Part shown: piece by piece, positions 17,270-25,054 of the stretch
Layout: each line of letters starts with the position of its first letter
Position numbering within the stretch: the first letter of the stretch is position 1
Assembly: GCA_964565925.1 (NCBI GenBank)
Contig: CAZMGV010000003.1
Span: 1 to 64,000, forward strand
Direction: 5' to 3'
Source of the DNA: CAZMGV01 sp964565925
GTDB taxonomy: Bacteria; JAGRBM01; JAHCIT01
Length of the DNA stretch: 64,000 nucleotides
Made by a program: the position numbers and the translations under genes
Notes under the pieces: generated by a model
The model's input: only the letters and a program-made list of their open reading frames with translations
Database searches by the model: none
What the model was told of the DNA's origin: nothing

Positions 17270-18616
17270 ATGGAACTTTCCGCCGGCACCAGCGCCCCCG
17301 AATCGGGCTCGATCCGTTTCGAGGAAGAGAAGAAGCGCCTCATCTGGGGAACGCGCTACGTGGACACGTGTGTCATCACGATCGGGTTCCTGTTCTTCCC
17401 GCTCCACTTCCTCGGCATCGTCTCGTTCCAGTCCGGCATCGTCGGCCTGATCGTGATGCTCGTGGTGCTGGGGATGGGGGTCATGGCGCGCAAGATCTAC
17501 GCCGACGCCCCCGATCCGACCTCCATGTACGCCATCGTCAACTTCGGCATGCTGGCGATCATCCTGCAGATCGGCGTGCTGATCCATTTCAGCGGCGGGC
17601 TGGCCAGCTTCTTCGCGCTGTCGTATTTCCTGGTCGCCGTGGGCTGCAGCGTGTTCGTGAGTTTCCGCAACTCCATCATCCTGAACGCGGTCAGCGCACT
17701 GACCTTCTACTCGGTCTGCATGCTCGAGGTTTACGGCGTGCTGCCGCGCCACACGTTCGTGAACTCCCCGTTCGAGGGGTTCCGCAACAACGCCCTGTTC
17801 GCGGCGGCCTATGCGGGCACGCTGTTTCCGTTTCTGACGCTGGTGTCCTACGCCAGCTGGTTCTTCGCGCAGCGCCTCAGACGTACCGAGGAGGCGCTGG
17901 ACGCCGAACAGAAGGAACGGCTCGCCGAACTGGGCATGTTCTCCAGCGTCATCGCCCACGAGTTCAAGAACCCGCTCGGCATCATCAAGGGGTCGGTGCA
18001 GGTGGCACAGGACGAACCCGATCCGAAAGTGCGCAGCCAGATGCTCGGCAACGTGCGGGACGAGGTGGACCGGCTGGACCGCATGGTCCGCACGATCCTC
18101 GACTACTCCAAGCCCCAGTCGATGGATCTGGAGCGGGTGGACGCCGGGGACATCATCGACGAGCTGCTGGTCTTCTTTTCCGACAAGAGCGGCAAGGGAG
18201 TCACGGTGAAGTTCGACCGCGCCAGGGGTGACGGCTTCATGATCCGGGCGGACGTGGAGAAATTCAAGCAGGTGCTGCTCAATCTGTTGCTGAACGCCGT
18301 GGACGTCTCGCCCGCCGGCGGATCGGTCGAGTTCGTCCTGAGGACGGCCGCCGACAGCGGCGACCCGCTCACCCCGGAGCGCGTCGCCATCGACGTGATC
18401 GACCGGGGACCCGGTATCGGCGACGATCTCAAGGCGAAACTGTTCCAGCCTTTCTTCACCACCAAGACGAAGGGAACGGGACTGGGGCTCGCCATCTCGC
18501 GCCGGATCGTCGAGGGCCACGGCGGGATACTGTCGGTCACCTCCGCCCCCGGCGAAGGCGCGTGTTTCACCATCCTGCTGCGTCCGGCGGCAGGGGTTTC
18601 CGGGGAGGCCCCATGA
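17270..18616 (+). CDS. Membrane sensor histidine kinase (NtrB/AtoS-like)
   Basis: A 448-residue kinase with about five to six N-terminal membrane helices (residues ~25-195) and little periplasmic sequence, so it probably senses a membrane or intramembrane signal. The phosphoacceptor box is VIAHEFKNPLGIIKG, followed by HATPase motifs NLLLNAVDVSP (N box), DRGPGIGDD (G1) and TKGTGLGLAI (G2). It overlaps the downstream NtrC-type regulator by ATGA, giving a clear cognate pair. Confidence 0.93.
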   Translation: MELSAGTSAPESGSIRFEEEKKRLIWGTRYVDTCVITIGFLFFPLHFLGIVSFQSGIVGLIVMLVVLGMGVMARKIYADAPDPTSMYAIVNFGMLAIILQIGVLIHFSGGLASFFALSYFLVAVGCSVFVSFRNSIILNAVSALTFYSVCMLEVYGVLPRHTFVNSPFEGFRNNALFAAAYAGTLFPFLTLVSYASWFFAQRLRRTEEALDAEQKERLAELGMFSSVIAHEFKNPLGIIKGSVQVAQDEPDPKVRSQMLGNVRDEVDRLDRMVRTILDYSKPQSMDLERVDAGDIIDELLVFFSDKSGKGVTVKFDRARGDGFMIRADVEKFKQVLLNLLLNAVDVSPAGGSVEFVLRTAADSGDPLTPERVAIDVIDRGPGIGDDLKAKLFQPFFTTKTKGTGLGLAISRRIVEGHGGILSVTSAPGEGACFTILLRPAAGVSGEAP

Positions 18617-19983
18617 CCCCCCGGCGGATCCTGCTGGTCGACGACGAGGAGCGGATGCGCTCGGTGATGGAGAAAATTCTCCAGCGCCTGAACGTCGCCT
18701 GCCTGCACGCGTCCTCCGGCGAGGAAGCCCTCGGCATACTTGAGACCAGCGGCGTCGACCTGATTCTCACCGACCTGATGATGCCCGGCATGGGCGGCGT
18801 CGAGCTGCTCCGGACGCTGCGCAAGAAAGGCAACGACACCCCGGTCATCGTCGTCACGGCGCACGGCTCCATCGAGTCCGCCGTGCAGGCGGTGAAGGAA
18901 GGCGCCTCCGACTACATCGAGAAGCCGTTCGACAAGGAGCGGATCGGCCTCAGCGTCGAGAAGGCGCTCCAGTTCGGCGAGCTGCTCAGCGACTACAAGG
19001 CGCTGCGCGAAGAGGTGAGCGAGAAGTTCGACTTCTCCAACATCGTCACCCGGTCGGAGCAGATGCTGGAGACACTGAAACTGGCGTCCAAGGTCGCCGG
19101 CGAAAGCCAGACGACGGTGATGATCTACGGGGAGAGCGGCACGGGCAAGGAGCTGATGGCCCGCGCCATCCACTACAACTCCGACCGCCGCCGCAAGCGG
19201 TTCGTCGCCATCAACTGCACGGCGATTCCGGAAACCCTGCTGGAGAGCGAGCTGTTCGGCCACGAAAAGGGCGCGTTCACGGGCGCCGACCGGTCGAAGG
19301 GCGGCCTCCTTGAGCAGGCGGCGGGCGGCACCCTGTTTCTGGACGAGATCGGCGACATGCCGCTGGCGGTGCAGGCGAAACTGCTCCGCGTGCTGCAGGA
19401 GCGGGAGTTCACGCCGCTGGGAGGGCGCGAGGTCAAGGCGTTCACCGGGCGGGTCGTATGCGCCACGAACCGCGACCTCGAGAAAATGGTCCCGGCGGGC
19501 GAGTTCCGCGAGGACCTCTACTACCGGATCAATGTGTTTCCGATCCGCATCCCGCCGCTGCGCGAACGGCGGGGCGACATCGTCATGCTGGGCGAGTTTT
19601 TCCTGAAGCAGTTCGCCGGTGAGATGGGCAAGCCGCTCAAGGGGTTCACCCCCGACGCGGTCCGCGCGCTTGAGGAACACCCCTGGAAGGGGAACGTGCG
19701 GGAGCTGGGCAACCTGCTGGAGCGGGCGGTGATTCTGGCCGAAGGGACGCACCTCACGGTGCGGGACCTGGGCCTGCGGTCGTCCGCCGAGGCGCCGCCG
19801 CCCGAAAGCGTCAGCGGGTTTTCGCTGCCCGCCGGAGGGCTCAATCTGGAAGAGCTGGAAAAGCAGCTGGTCCTGCAGGCCATCCAGGCGGCCCGGTTCA
19901 ACAAGACCCGGGCGGCGCAGCTGCTCGGCCTCACCCGCGCGCAGCTCCGGAGCCGCCTCGAGAAGTTCGGGATCGAGGGTTAG
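18613..19983 (+). CDS. NtrC-family sigma-54 response regulator
   Basis: A 456-residue regulator with receiver domain (phosphoacceptor Asp in LILTDLMMPGM), AAA+ domain (GESGTGKE, GAFTGA, GGTLFLDEIGD) and a C-terminal Fis-type helix-turn-helix (KTRAAQLLGLTRAQLRSRLEKFG). All elements needed to activate sigma-54 promoters are intact. ATG at 18613 overlaps the stop of the kinase gene. Its targets are not evident from the window. Confidence 0.95.
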   Translation: MTPRRILLVDDEERMRSVMEKILQRLNVACLHASSGEEALGILETSGVDLILTDLMMPGMGGVELLRTLRKKGNDTPVIVVTAHGSIESAVQAVKEGASDYIEKPFDKERIGLSVEKALQFGELLSDYKALREEVSEKFDFSNIVTRSEQMLETLKLASKVAGESQTTVMIYGESGTGKELMARAIHYNSDRRRKRFVAINCTAIPETLLESELFGHEKGAFTGADRSKGGLLEQAAGGTLFLDEIGDMPLAVQAKLLRVLQEREFTPLGGREVKAFTGRVVCATNRDLEKMVPAGEFREDLYYRINVFPIRIPPLRERRGDIVMLGEFFLKQFAGEMGKPLKGFTPDAVRALEEHPWKGNVRELGNLLERAVILAEGTHLTVRDLGLRSSAEAPPPESVSGFSLPAGGLNLEELEKQLVLQAIQAARFNKTRAAQLLGLTRAQLRSRLEKFGIEG

Positions 19984-19990
19984 GCGACGG

Positions 19991-20506
19991 CTATCTCTCT
20001 GCCGGAATGCCGTCAAGATGCAGGAACATCGGGACCGGTTCGTCGTCGCTGGCGAGTTGCCCGTCCTCGGCGTCGGCCCGCACAAAACCGTACTGTTCGT
20101 AGAAGCGGATAGCTGGCGGTTTTGCATCGACCACAAGACCCACGCAGCCGAACCAGTCGGCCATTCTGAGTGCCAGTTCAAGGCCGAATTTCAGCAGATC
20201 GAGGCCGATACCTTTCCCCTGCTCCCGGCGGTCGACACCGAGTCTCGCAAGCCGGAGCACCGGGACCGGATAACGGGGCAGTCCCTTCGAATATCTTGAT
20301 GGAAGCCTGCGGAGGTCCAGTTCGGCCGCCGCCACAGTCAGTTAACCGGCCATGCCCCCGTTCAGGACAGCCACGTATGTGCTGCTGACATGCAGCCGGA
20401 ACTGGTTCTGCCCTGCATAGAGATGAAAGAACCGGTCGATCTCCGGCTCGCCCGTTTCCAGCGAACGCCGTTCATCCGATTTTTCGAGACGCCGGATACG
20501 GATCAA
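19991..20506 (-). pseudogene. TacT-like GNAT toxin gene interrupted by an in-frame stop
   Basis: The open part (19991-20335) encodes the C-terminal two-thirds of a GNAT acetyltransferase of the TacT/AtaT type: LPRYPVPVLRLARLGVDRR, then the acetyl-CoA loop EQGKGIG and AIRFYEQYGF. Reading the same frame upstream gives the expected N-terminus (EIDRFFHLYAGQNQ and STYVAVLNGGMAG) but with TAA at 20342-20344 exactly where a Tyr of the family's GYYTL motif is expected. With that codon restored the protein would be 171 aa, starting at TTG 20506 directly after the antitoxin stop. The toxin is therefore probably dead through a single substitution; a GTG at 20335 could at most give a fragment lacking the first strands. 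Confidence 0.8.
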
Positions 20507-20770
20507 TCAGCGGCCCTGTTTGGCGCGGTTTTTCCCGAAAAGCTTGAGCATTGCCGCCGTCGGTGTCGGAGGATTTTCCATCAGCTGATGCACCTTCGCG
20601 GCACTCCTGGCTTTCAAAACGATACGGGCGGGGATGATATACTTCTCCGGAATGTCCGCGAGGGACGCTGTCTCCGCGGCAGCTTTGCGCGCCCGGACAG
20701 CGGATTTGGAACGCCGGACTCGAACAGGCGGGCGACCGTTTGAAACCGACGATTTTCGGACCAGAGCCAT
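20507..20770 (-). CDS. TacA-like antitoxin (DUF1778 C-terminal motif)
   Basis: An 87-residue basic protein directly upstream of the broken GNAT toxin. Its last 30 residues (HQLMENPPTPTAAMLKLF) match the toxin-neutralising tail of DUF1778/TacA antitoxins, where a NPPxPxxxL pattern is typical. The N-terminal half is Arg/Lys/Ser-rich and does not show an obvious ribbon-helix-helix, so DNA binding may differ or the N-terminus may be decayed. I checked the alternative frame and found no better match there. The stop codon is contiguous with the toxin's presumed TTG start. Confidence 0.6.
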   Translation of the reverse strand: MALVRKSSVSNGRPPVRVRRSKSAVRARKAAAETASLADIPEKYIIPARIVLKARSAAKVHQLMENPPTPTAAMLKLFGKNRAKQGR

Positions 20771-20817
20771 GCCAAAAGGTTAACCTTTCAGCATATTCCG
20801 GTCAAAATCGTACCCTG

Positions 20818-21963
20818 TCAGTCTTTCAGCGCCGCCTTGGCGATGATGTGCCGCTGGATCTCGCTGGTACCCTCGTAGATACGGAGCGCACGGGCCTCGC
20901 GGAAGATGTGCTCGATCTCGCACTCCTTCATGTATCCGGCGCCGCCGTGAATCTGCAGGCAGCGGTCGACGACGCGCCACAGCGCCTCGGTGCCGTAGAG
21001 CTTGCACATGGAGGCCTGCGCATCGACGTTCTCGCCGTTGTCCTTGCGCCACGCGGTGGCGTAGAGGAAATCCCTGAGCGTCGCGATGTCGACCTCGTTG
21101 TCGGCGATCATGAACTGGATCGCCTGCTTGTTCGCGATCGGCTCGCCGAACTGGATGCGCTGCTTGGCGTAGGCGATGGTCAGCTCCTGGGCGCGCTGCA
21201 TGGCGCCCAGCGACCGCGCCGCGATGGACAGACGCCCGGCGGCCAGCACTTTCAGTCCCAGCTGGAACCCCTTGCCCACCTGCCCGATCACGTTCGTGTC
21301 CGGCACGCGGCAGTTCTCGAACACGATCTCGCACTGTTTCACCACGTCCGAGCCCATGCTCGCCATGTGGCGGGTGACGGTCATTCCGGGGGTGTCGCGC
21401 TCGATGGCGAAGGCCGTAATGCCGCCCTTGGCCCGCTTCTGCTTGTCGCTGAGCGCGATGATCGTGAAAAAGCCCGCGATGTCGGCGCGGGTGATGAAAT
21501 GCTTGCGGCCGTTCAGCACCCAGTCGCTGCCGTCTTTCACGGCGGTGGTTTCAATTGCAGCCGCGTCGGAACCGGCCGACGGCTCGGTGATGGCGAACGC
21601 GGCGATCACTTCACCGGCGGCCAGTCGCGGGAGATATTTCTTCTTCAGGAAGTCGGACCCTTCGTAGACGACGCCCATGCCGCCGATACCGTTGGAGCCC
21701 GAGATCATCAGGTTGAAGCAGTTGTGCGCGAAGGCGAACTGTTCCTGGATCAGCATGTAGGCGAGCGTGCCAAGCGCCTGTCCGCCGAACTCCTCCGGAA
21801 TCATGATGCCGAAGTAGCCCTGGTCGCGGAGTTTCCGGATGAGCTGCTCGGGGACCTTCTTGGTCTCCTCGATCTGCATCGTGAAGGGCATCAGCTCCTT
21901 CTGGACAAACTTTTTCGTCGTGTCCCGGAGCATCTGCAGGTCTTCGGACAGTTCGTATTGCAT
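20818..21963 (-). CDS. Acyl-CoA dehydrogenase
   Basis: A 381-residue FAD enzyme oxidising an acyl-CoA to the enoyl-CoA. FAD-binding and family signatures are present: FAITEPSAGSDAA, GRKHFITRA and, at the C-terminus, RIYEGTSEIQRHIIAKAAL, where the Glu of YEGTSE is the catalytic base position of the short-/medium-chain class. It is in the same orientation as an enoyl-CoA hydratase 254 bases upstream, the gap being occupied by a repeat pair. Chain-length specificity cannot be stated. Confidence 0.95.
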   Translation of the reverse strand: MQYELSEDLQMLRDTTKKFVQKELMPFTMQIEETKKVPEQLIRKLRDQGYFGIMIPEEFGGQALGTLAYMLIQEQFAFAHNCFNLMISGSNGIGGMGVVYEGSDFLKKKYLPRLAAGEVIAAFAITEPSAGSDAAAIETTAVKDGSDWVLNGRKHFITRADIAGFFTIIALSDKQKRAKGGITAFAIERDTPGMTVTRHMASMGSDVVKQCEIVFENCRVPDTNVIGQVGKGFQLGLKVLAAGRLSIAARSLGAMQRAQELTIAYAKQRIQFGEPIANKQAIQFMIADNEVDIATLRDFLYATAWRKDNGENVDAQASMCKLYGTEALWRVVDRCLQIHGGAGYMKECEIEHIFREARALRIYEGTSEIQRHIIAKAALKD

Positions 21964-22080
21964 GGCGTGCCTCGCTCTCCCGCGGCGTTCCTACCGGTGC
22001 CAAGGCGGGGAGCGCATACATGCCAGCGAAATCCGCCCAAATCAAAGGGTAACCGGCGGGACTGAACCTGCTTCAGTTTT

Positions 22081-22132
22081 CCGTTCGCCCTGAGGAGGCC
22101 CTGATAAGGGCCGTCTCGAAGGGTCGAACGGA
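22081..22132. repeat. Palindromic dispersed repeat, copy 1 (CCGTTCG...CGAACGG ends)
   Basis: The ends CCGTTCG and CGAACGG are exact inverted repeats. Inside are CCTGAGGAG, a hairpin GGCCCT/AGGGCC, and GTCTCGAAGG. An inverted, slightly divergent copy with a different loop follows at 22144-22187. Confidence 0.8.
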
Positions 22133-22143
22133 GACGGCCATTC

Positions 22144-22187
22144 ATCCTTCGAGACGCTTTGCTACGCAAAGCTCCTCAGGACGAACG
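22144..22187. repeat. Palindromic dispersed repeat, copy 2 (inverted)
   Basis: Read on the minus strand this begins CCGTTCGTCCTGAGGAG and ends GTCTCGAAGGAT, matching copy 1 except for the internal stem-loop GCTTTGCGTAGCAAAGC. The two copies face each other with an 11-base gap. Confidence 0.8.
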
Positions 22188-22217
22188 GCCTTCACCTCAC
22201 AGGAAAAGCCCGCTCCG

Positions 22218-23024
22218 TTATTTCCCCTGGAACTTCGGGGGACGCTTTTCGTTGATCGCCGAGATCCCCTCGCGGGCGTCCTGGCTGTAGGTGGCGATGG
22301 TCTGGTGGGCCGCCTCGATCTCGGCCATCGCCTTGAGCGAGGTCTCGAGCGAAAGGTAAATCTGGCGCTTCACCATGGAGTACGACGACGTGGCGCCCCC
22401 GGCGATTTTCGCCACCAGCGCCCTGGCCTCATCGTCCAGTTTCTCGTCAGACACGAGGCGGTTAACAAGTCCGATCTGCTTGGCCTCCTCGGCCAGCACG
22501 AGATCCCCCGTATAGTACATCTCGAGCGCCTTGGCGTGACCCACGAGTCTCGGCAGGAAATACGACAGCGCCACGTCCGAGGCGAGGCCGATCTTCGTGA
22601 ACACCGCGCCGAACTTTGAGGTCGTGCTCGCGATCCGCAGGTCGCAGGCGGCGGCGATACTGAGTCCCGCTCCCACGCATGCACCCCGGACGACGGCAAC
22701 GGTGGGCTTGGGACAGTTCACAAGCGACACGGCCACCTGCGAAATGTCGGTCAGGTAGTTCCAGCGCTCGACGAGCGGCTGGGTGAGCCGGGCTTCCATC
22801 GTCTTGATGTCGCCGCCGGCGGAGAACGCCTTTCCGGCTCCGGTAAAGACCAGCACCCGGACGGACGGGTCCGCCGTGGCCTTGCGGATCGCCTCCAGAA
22901 TCGGCGGAAACTGCGCAGGCCCCAGCGGGTTCAGGTTCTCGGGCCGGTTGAGCGTGACGGTCGCCACCGGGCCGTCGACGGAATAACGGATAAAATCGGT
23001 TTCGGAAGCGGTCGTTGCGGACAT
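22218..23024 (-). CDS. Enoyl-CoA hydratase/isomerase family protein
   Basis: A 268-residue crotonase-fold protein. Landmarks are SAGGDIKTM (oxyanion-hole region), GACVGAGLSIAAACDLRIAS and FGAVFTKIGLASDVALSYFLPRLVG. The first catalytic Glu position of classical hydratases is not clearly kept, so isomerase or other crotonase activity is possible. The start at 23024 is supported by AAGGA nine bases upstream; the frame continues to an ATG at 23051. It follows the MBL hydrolase gene on the same strand and is likely in one unit with it. Confidence 0.9.
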   Translation of the reverse strand: MSATTASETDFIRYSVDGPVATVTLNRPENLNPLGPAQFPPILEAIRKATADPSVRVLVFTGAGKAFSAGGDIKTMEARLTQPLVERWNYLTDISQVAVSLVNCPKPTVAVVRGACVGAGLSIAAACDLRIASTTSKFGAVFTKIGLASDVALSYFLPRLVGHAKALEMYYTGDLVLAEEAKQIGLVNRLVSDEKLDDEARALVAKIAGGATSSYSMVKRQIYLSLETSLKAMAEIEAAHQTIATYSQDAREGISAINEKRPPKFQGK

Positions 23025-23053
23025 GGTCGGATTTCCTTCAGAGGGGAACATGA

Positions 23054-24067
23054 TCAGAGCGGAACATGATACCGGTCGACGCCTTTTTCCAGCTTGCAGT
23101 CGATGGCGGACTCCCTGAGCAGCAGGTCCAGGAAGCAGAACACCAGCGAGATCCGCCCGACCAGCTTCTCCGGATCGCTCTCGGCGGCGATCTCCCAGAC
23201 GGACATCTTGGCGTCGATCAGCTGGGCCATGAGCCGCTGGGCTCGTCCCCGGTAGAAATGAATCTCCTCGTCCAGGACGTGCTCGGGTTCGGTGAGCACC
23301 GCGCCGTGACCGGGAAATACGGTTTTGGGCGCCAGATCCTTCAGGCGTTCCAGCCCGTCCACCAGCGCCGGTCCGGAGACGATCCGCTCGCCGTCGCGGC
23401 CCGTGGAGAGCATCGGCATCGGGACCGGCTCCATGGCGACGTTGTCGCCGGTGAACAGTTCGCCGCCGTCAGGATGGTAGAACAGCAGCGCGCCCGCATG
23501 GTGACCCGGCGCTTCGATCACCCGGAATGCGGCCCCGCCAAGTTCCACCTCCGCGCCCTCGCGGAGTTCGCGGGTGATTTCCGTTGAGGCCGCCGCCGGC
23601 GATTCGGGCCACACCCGGCGCGAGCGGTAACTGCCCAGCGCCGCCGCGACGAGGTCTTTCGACTCGGAGGGCGCGCCCCAGCGCCTGAACAGGACCTTCA
23701 GGCGCTTGAGGTCGTCATCCGTCTGTCTGGCCGGCTGGCGAAGGTACTGGGCGTCGAAGGCGCTCGCGCACAGTTCCGCCTTCGGGAGCAGTTCACGGGC
23801 GCCCGCCAGGCCGCCGGCGTGATTGGGGTGCGCATGGGTCAGCACGATCCGGTCGACCTGTTCCGGCTTCACCTTTGCGGCGGCGAGCAGCGCGCGGACC
23901 TCTTCCATGGATTCGGCACCGGCGGGTCCGGCGTCCACCAGCGCGGACGGACCGCGCTCGGGTTTCACGAGATAGACGTTCACATGGCCGGCGATCGTCG
24001 CCTGCCAGATCCCGAACGGCCCGCCCTTGCCGGTACCGCTGTGCACCAGCTGTGCTGTCCCTGCCAT
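23054..24067 (-). CDS. MBL-fold metallohydrolase (variant HxHxNH motif)
   Basis: A 337-residue metallo-beta-lactamase-fold hydrolase. The metal motif reads THAHPNHAGG: the usual HxHxDH has Asn in place of the Asp that holds metal 2. Other ligands appear as APGHHAGALLFYH and FTGDN, and FPGHGAVL towards the end, and the C-terminal part has a LACTB2-like helical domain. The position next to hydratase and dehydrogenase genes suggests a thioesterase or lactonase in acyl-CoA metabolism; this is inference. A homologue with the normal Asp is at 46422-47447. Confidence 0.85.
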   Translation of the reverse strand: MAGTAQLVHSGTGKGGPFGIWQATIAGHVNVYLVKPERGPSALVDAGPAGAESMEEVRALLAAAKVKPEQVDRIVLTHAHPNHAGGLAGARELLPKAELCASAFDAQYLRQPARQTDDDLKRLKVLFRRWGAPSESKDLVAAALGSYRSRRVWPESPAAASTEITRELREGAEVELGGAAFRVIEAPGHHAGALLFYHPDGGELFTGDNVAMEPVPMPMLSTGRDGERIVSGPALVDGLERLKDLAPKTVFPGHGAVLTEPEHVLDEEIHFYRGRAQRLMAQLIDAKMSVWEIAAESDPEKLVGRISLVFCFLDLLLRESAIDCKLEKGVDRYHVPL

Positions 24068-24238
24068 ATCCGTCTAAACCCTGACCCCGCCGGGGTTTCC
24101 CGAACCGTTCATCGCCCGGCGAGTGCCATGTTTCGATACCCCACCCGTTCACCGGCTGCCAAGTGGAAAGCGCGATTTCCACCACGAAGACCCGCGAAAG
24201 ACTTTTCAGGCGCGCCCGTCTCGCTTAGCCTTGGGACC

Positions 24239-25027
24239 ATGGAACTGGGACTGAACGGAAAGGTCGCGCTGGTCACCGGAGGCAGCAAGGGGCTCGGACG
24301 CGCGGCCGCCGAGGCGCTGGCCCGGGAGGGGATGAAGATCGTGATCAGCGCCCGCACGGCGCCCGACCTCGACCGCGTCACCGGCGAGATTCACGGCCGC
24401 ACGGGCGCCAGCGTGGCCTACTTCGCCGGAGACATGGGCGATCCGTCGGTCGCCGAGAAGCTGGTCAAATACACGATGGAGAAATTCGGCGCCCTTCACG
24501 TGGTGATCTGCAACGCCGGCGGCCCGCCCGCCCTGCCGTTCGCCGACACCGACGACGACGGCTTCCGCGCCGCGCTCCAGCGGAACCTGCTCGGCAACAT
24601 CCGGCTGGCGGAGTTCGCCGTGCCGCTCATGCGAAAACAGAAATGGGGCCGGATCCTGAACATCACCTCGTTCGGCGGCCGCCAGCCGATCCCGAAGATG
24701 TACTATTCCAACACCGCCCGGGCGGCCATGCACGGATTTTCCAAGACGCTCGCCAACGAACTCGCCCCCGACGGCGTCACCGTCAACTGCGTCTGCCCGG
24801 GCTACGTCCTCACCGACCGGCTGAAGGGCTTCATCGACATGATGTCGCAGCAGGCCGGCGTCCCAAAAGCCGACTACGAGGCGCAGATGCTCAAGGACGT
24901 GCCGGCCGGGCGTTTCGGAACGCCCGAGGAGTTCGCCGACGTGATCGCGTTTCTGGCGTCGGAGCGGGCGCGGTTTATGACCGGCTGCCTGGTCCCGGTG
25001 GACGGCGGCCTGATCAAAGGCCTTTGA
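24239..25027 (+). CDS. SDR-family oxidoreductase with atypical active site
   Basis: A 262-residue short-chain dehydrogenase. Cofactor motif TGGSKGLG (about residues 14-21), NAGG, and NITSFGG with the catalytic Ser are present, and the end FMTGCLVPVDGG is typical. The active-site YxxxK is replaced by YYSNTARAAMHG, in which no Lys is at the expected place. This is known in an FabG-like subgroup that has SNxxR-type sequences, where activity is not well defined. ATG at 24239 directly precedes the first strand. It is divergent from the MBL gene. Confidence 0.85.
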   Translation: MELGLNGKVALVTGGSKGLGRAAAEALAREGMKIVISARTAPDLDRVTGEIHGRTGASVAYFAGDMGDPSVAEKLVKYTMEKFGALHVVICNAGGPPALPFADTDDDGFRAALQRNLLGNIRLAEFAVPLMRKQKWGRILNITSFGGRQPIPKMYYSNTARAAMHGFSKTLANELAPDGVTVNCVCPGYVLTDRLKGFIDMMSQQAGVPKADYEAQMLKDVPAGRFGTPEEFADVIAFLASERARFMTGCLVPVDGGLIKGL

Positions 25028-25054
25028 CCAAAGGCCTCCGGGACGCCTCACTCC

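Larger units (their letters stand above)
21964..22217. other. Intergenic region with repeat pair
   Basis: No gene is seen here. Positions 22081-22187 hold two inverted copies of a palindromic repeat (annotated separately). The rest contains the leader of the acyl-CoA dehydrogenase gene. Confidence 0.6.

Noticed and set aside
19991..20335. A complete 114-residue GNAT enzyme starting at GTG 20335
   Set aside because: The frame upstream of the stop codon encodes the missing family N-terminus, so the short form is more likely the distal part of a nonsense mutant.
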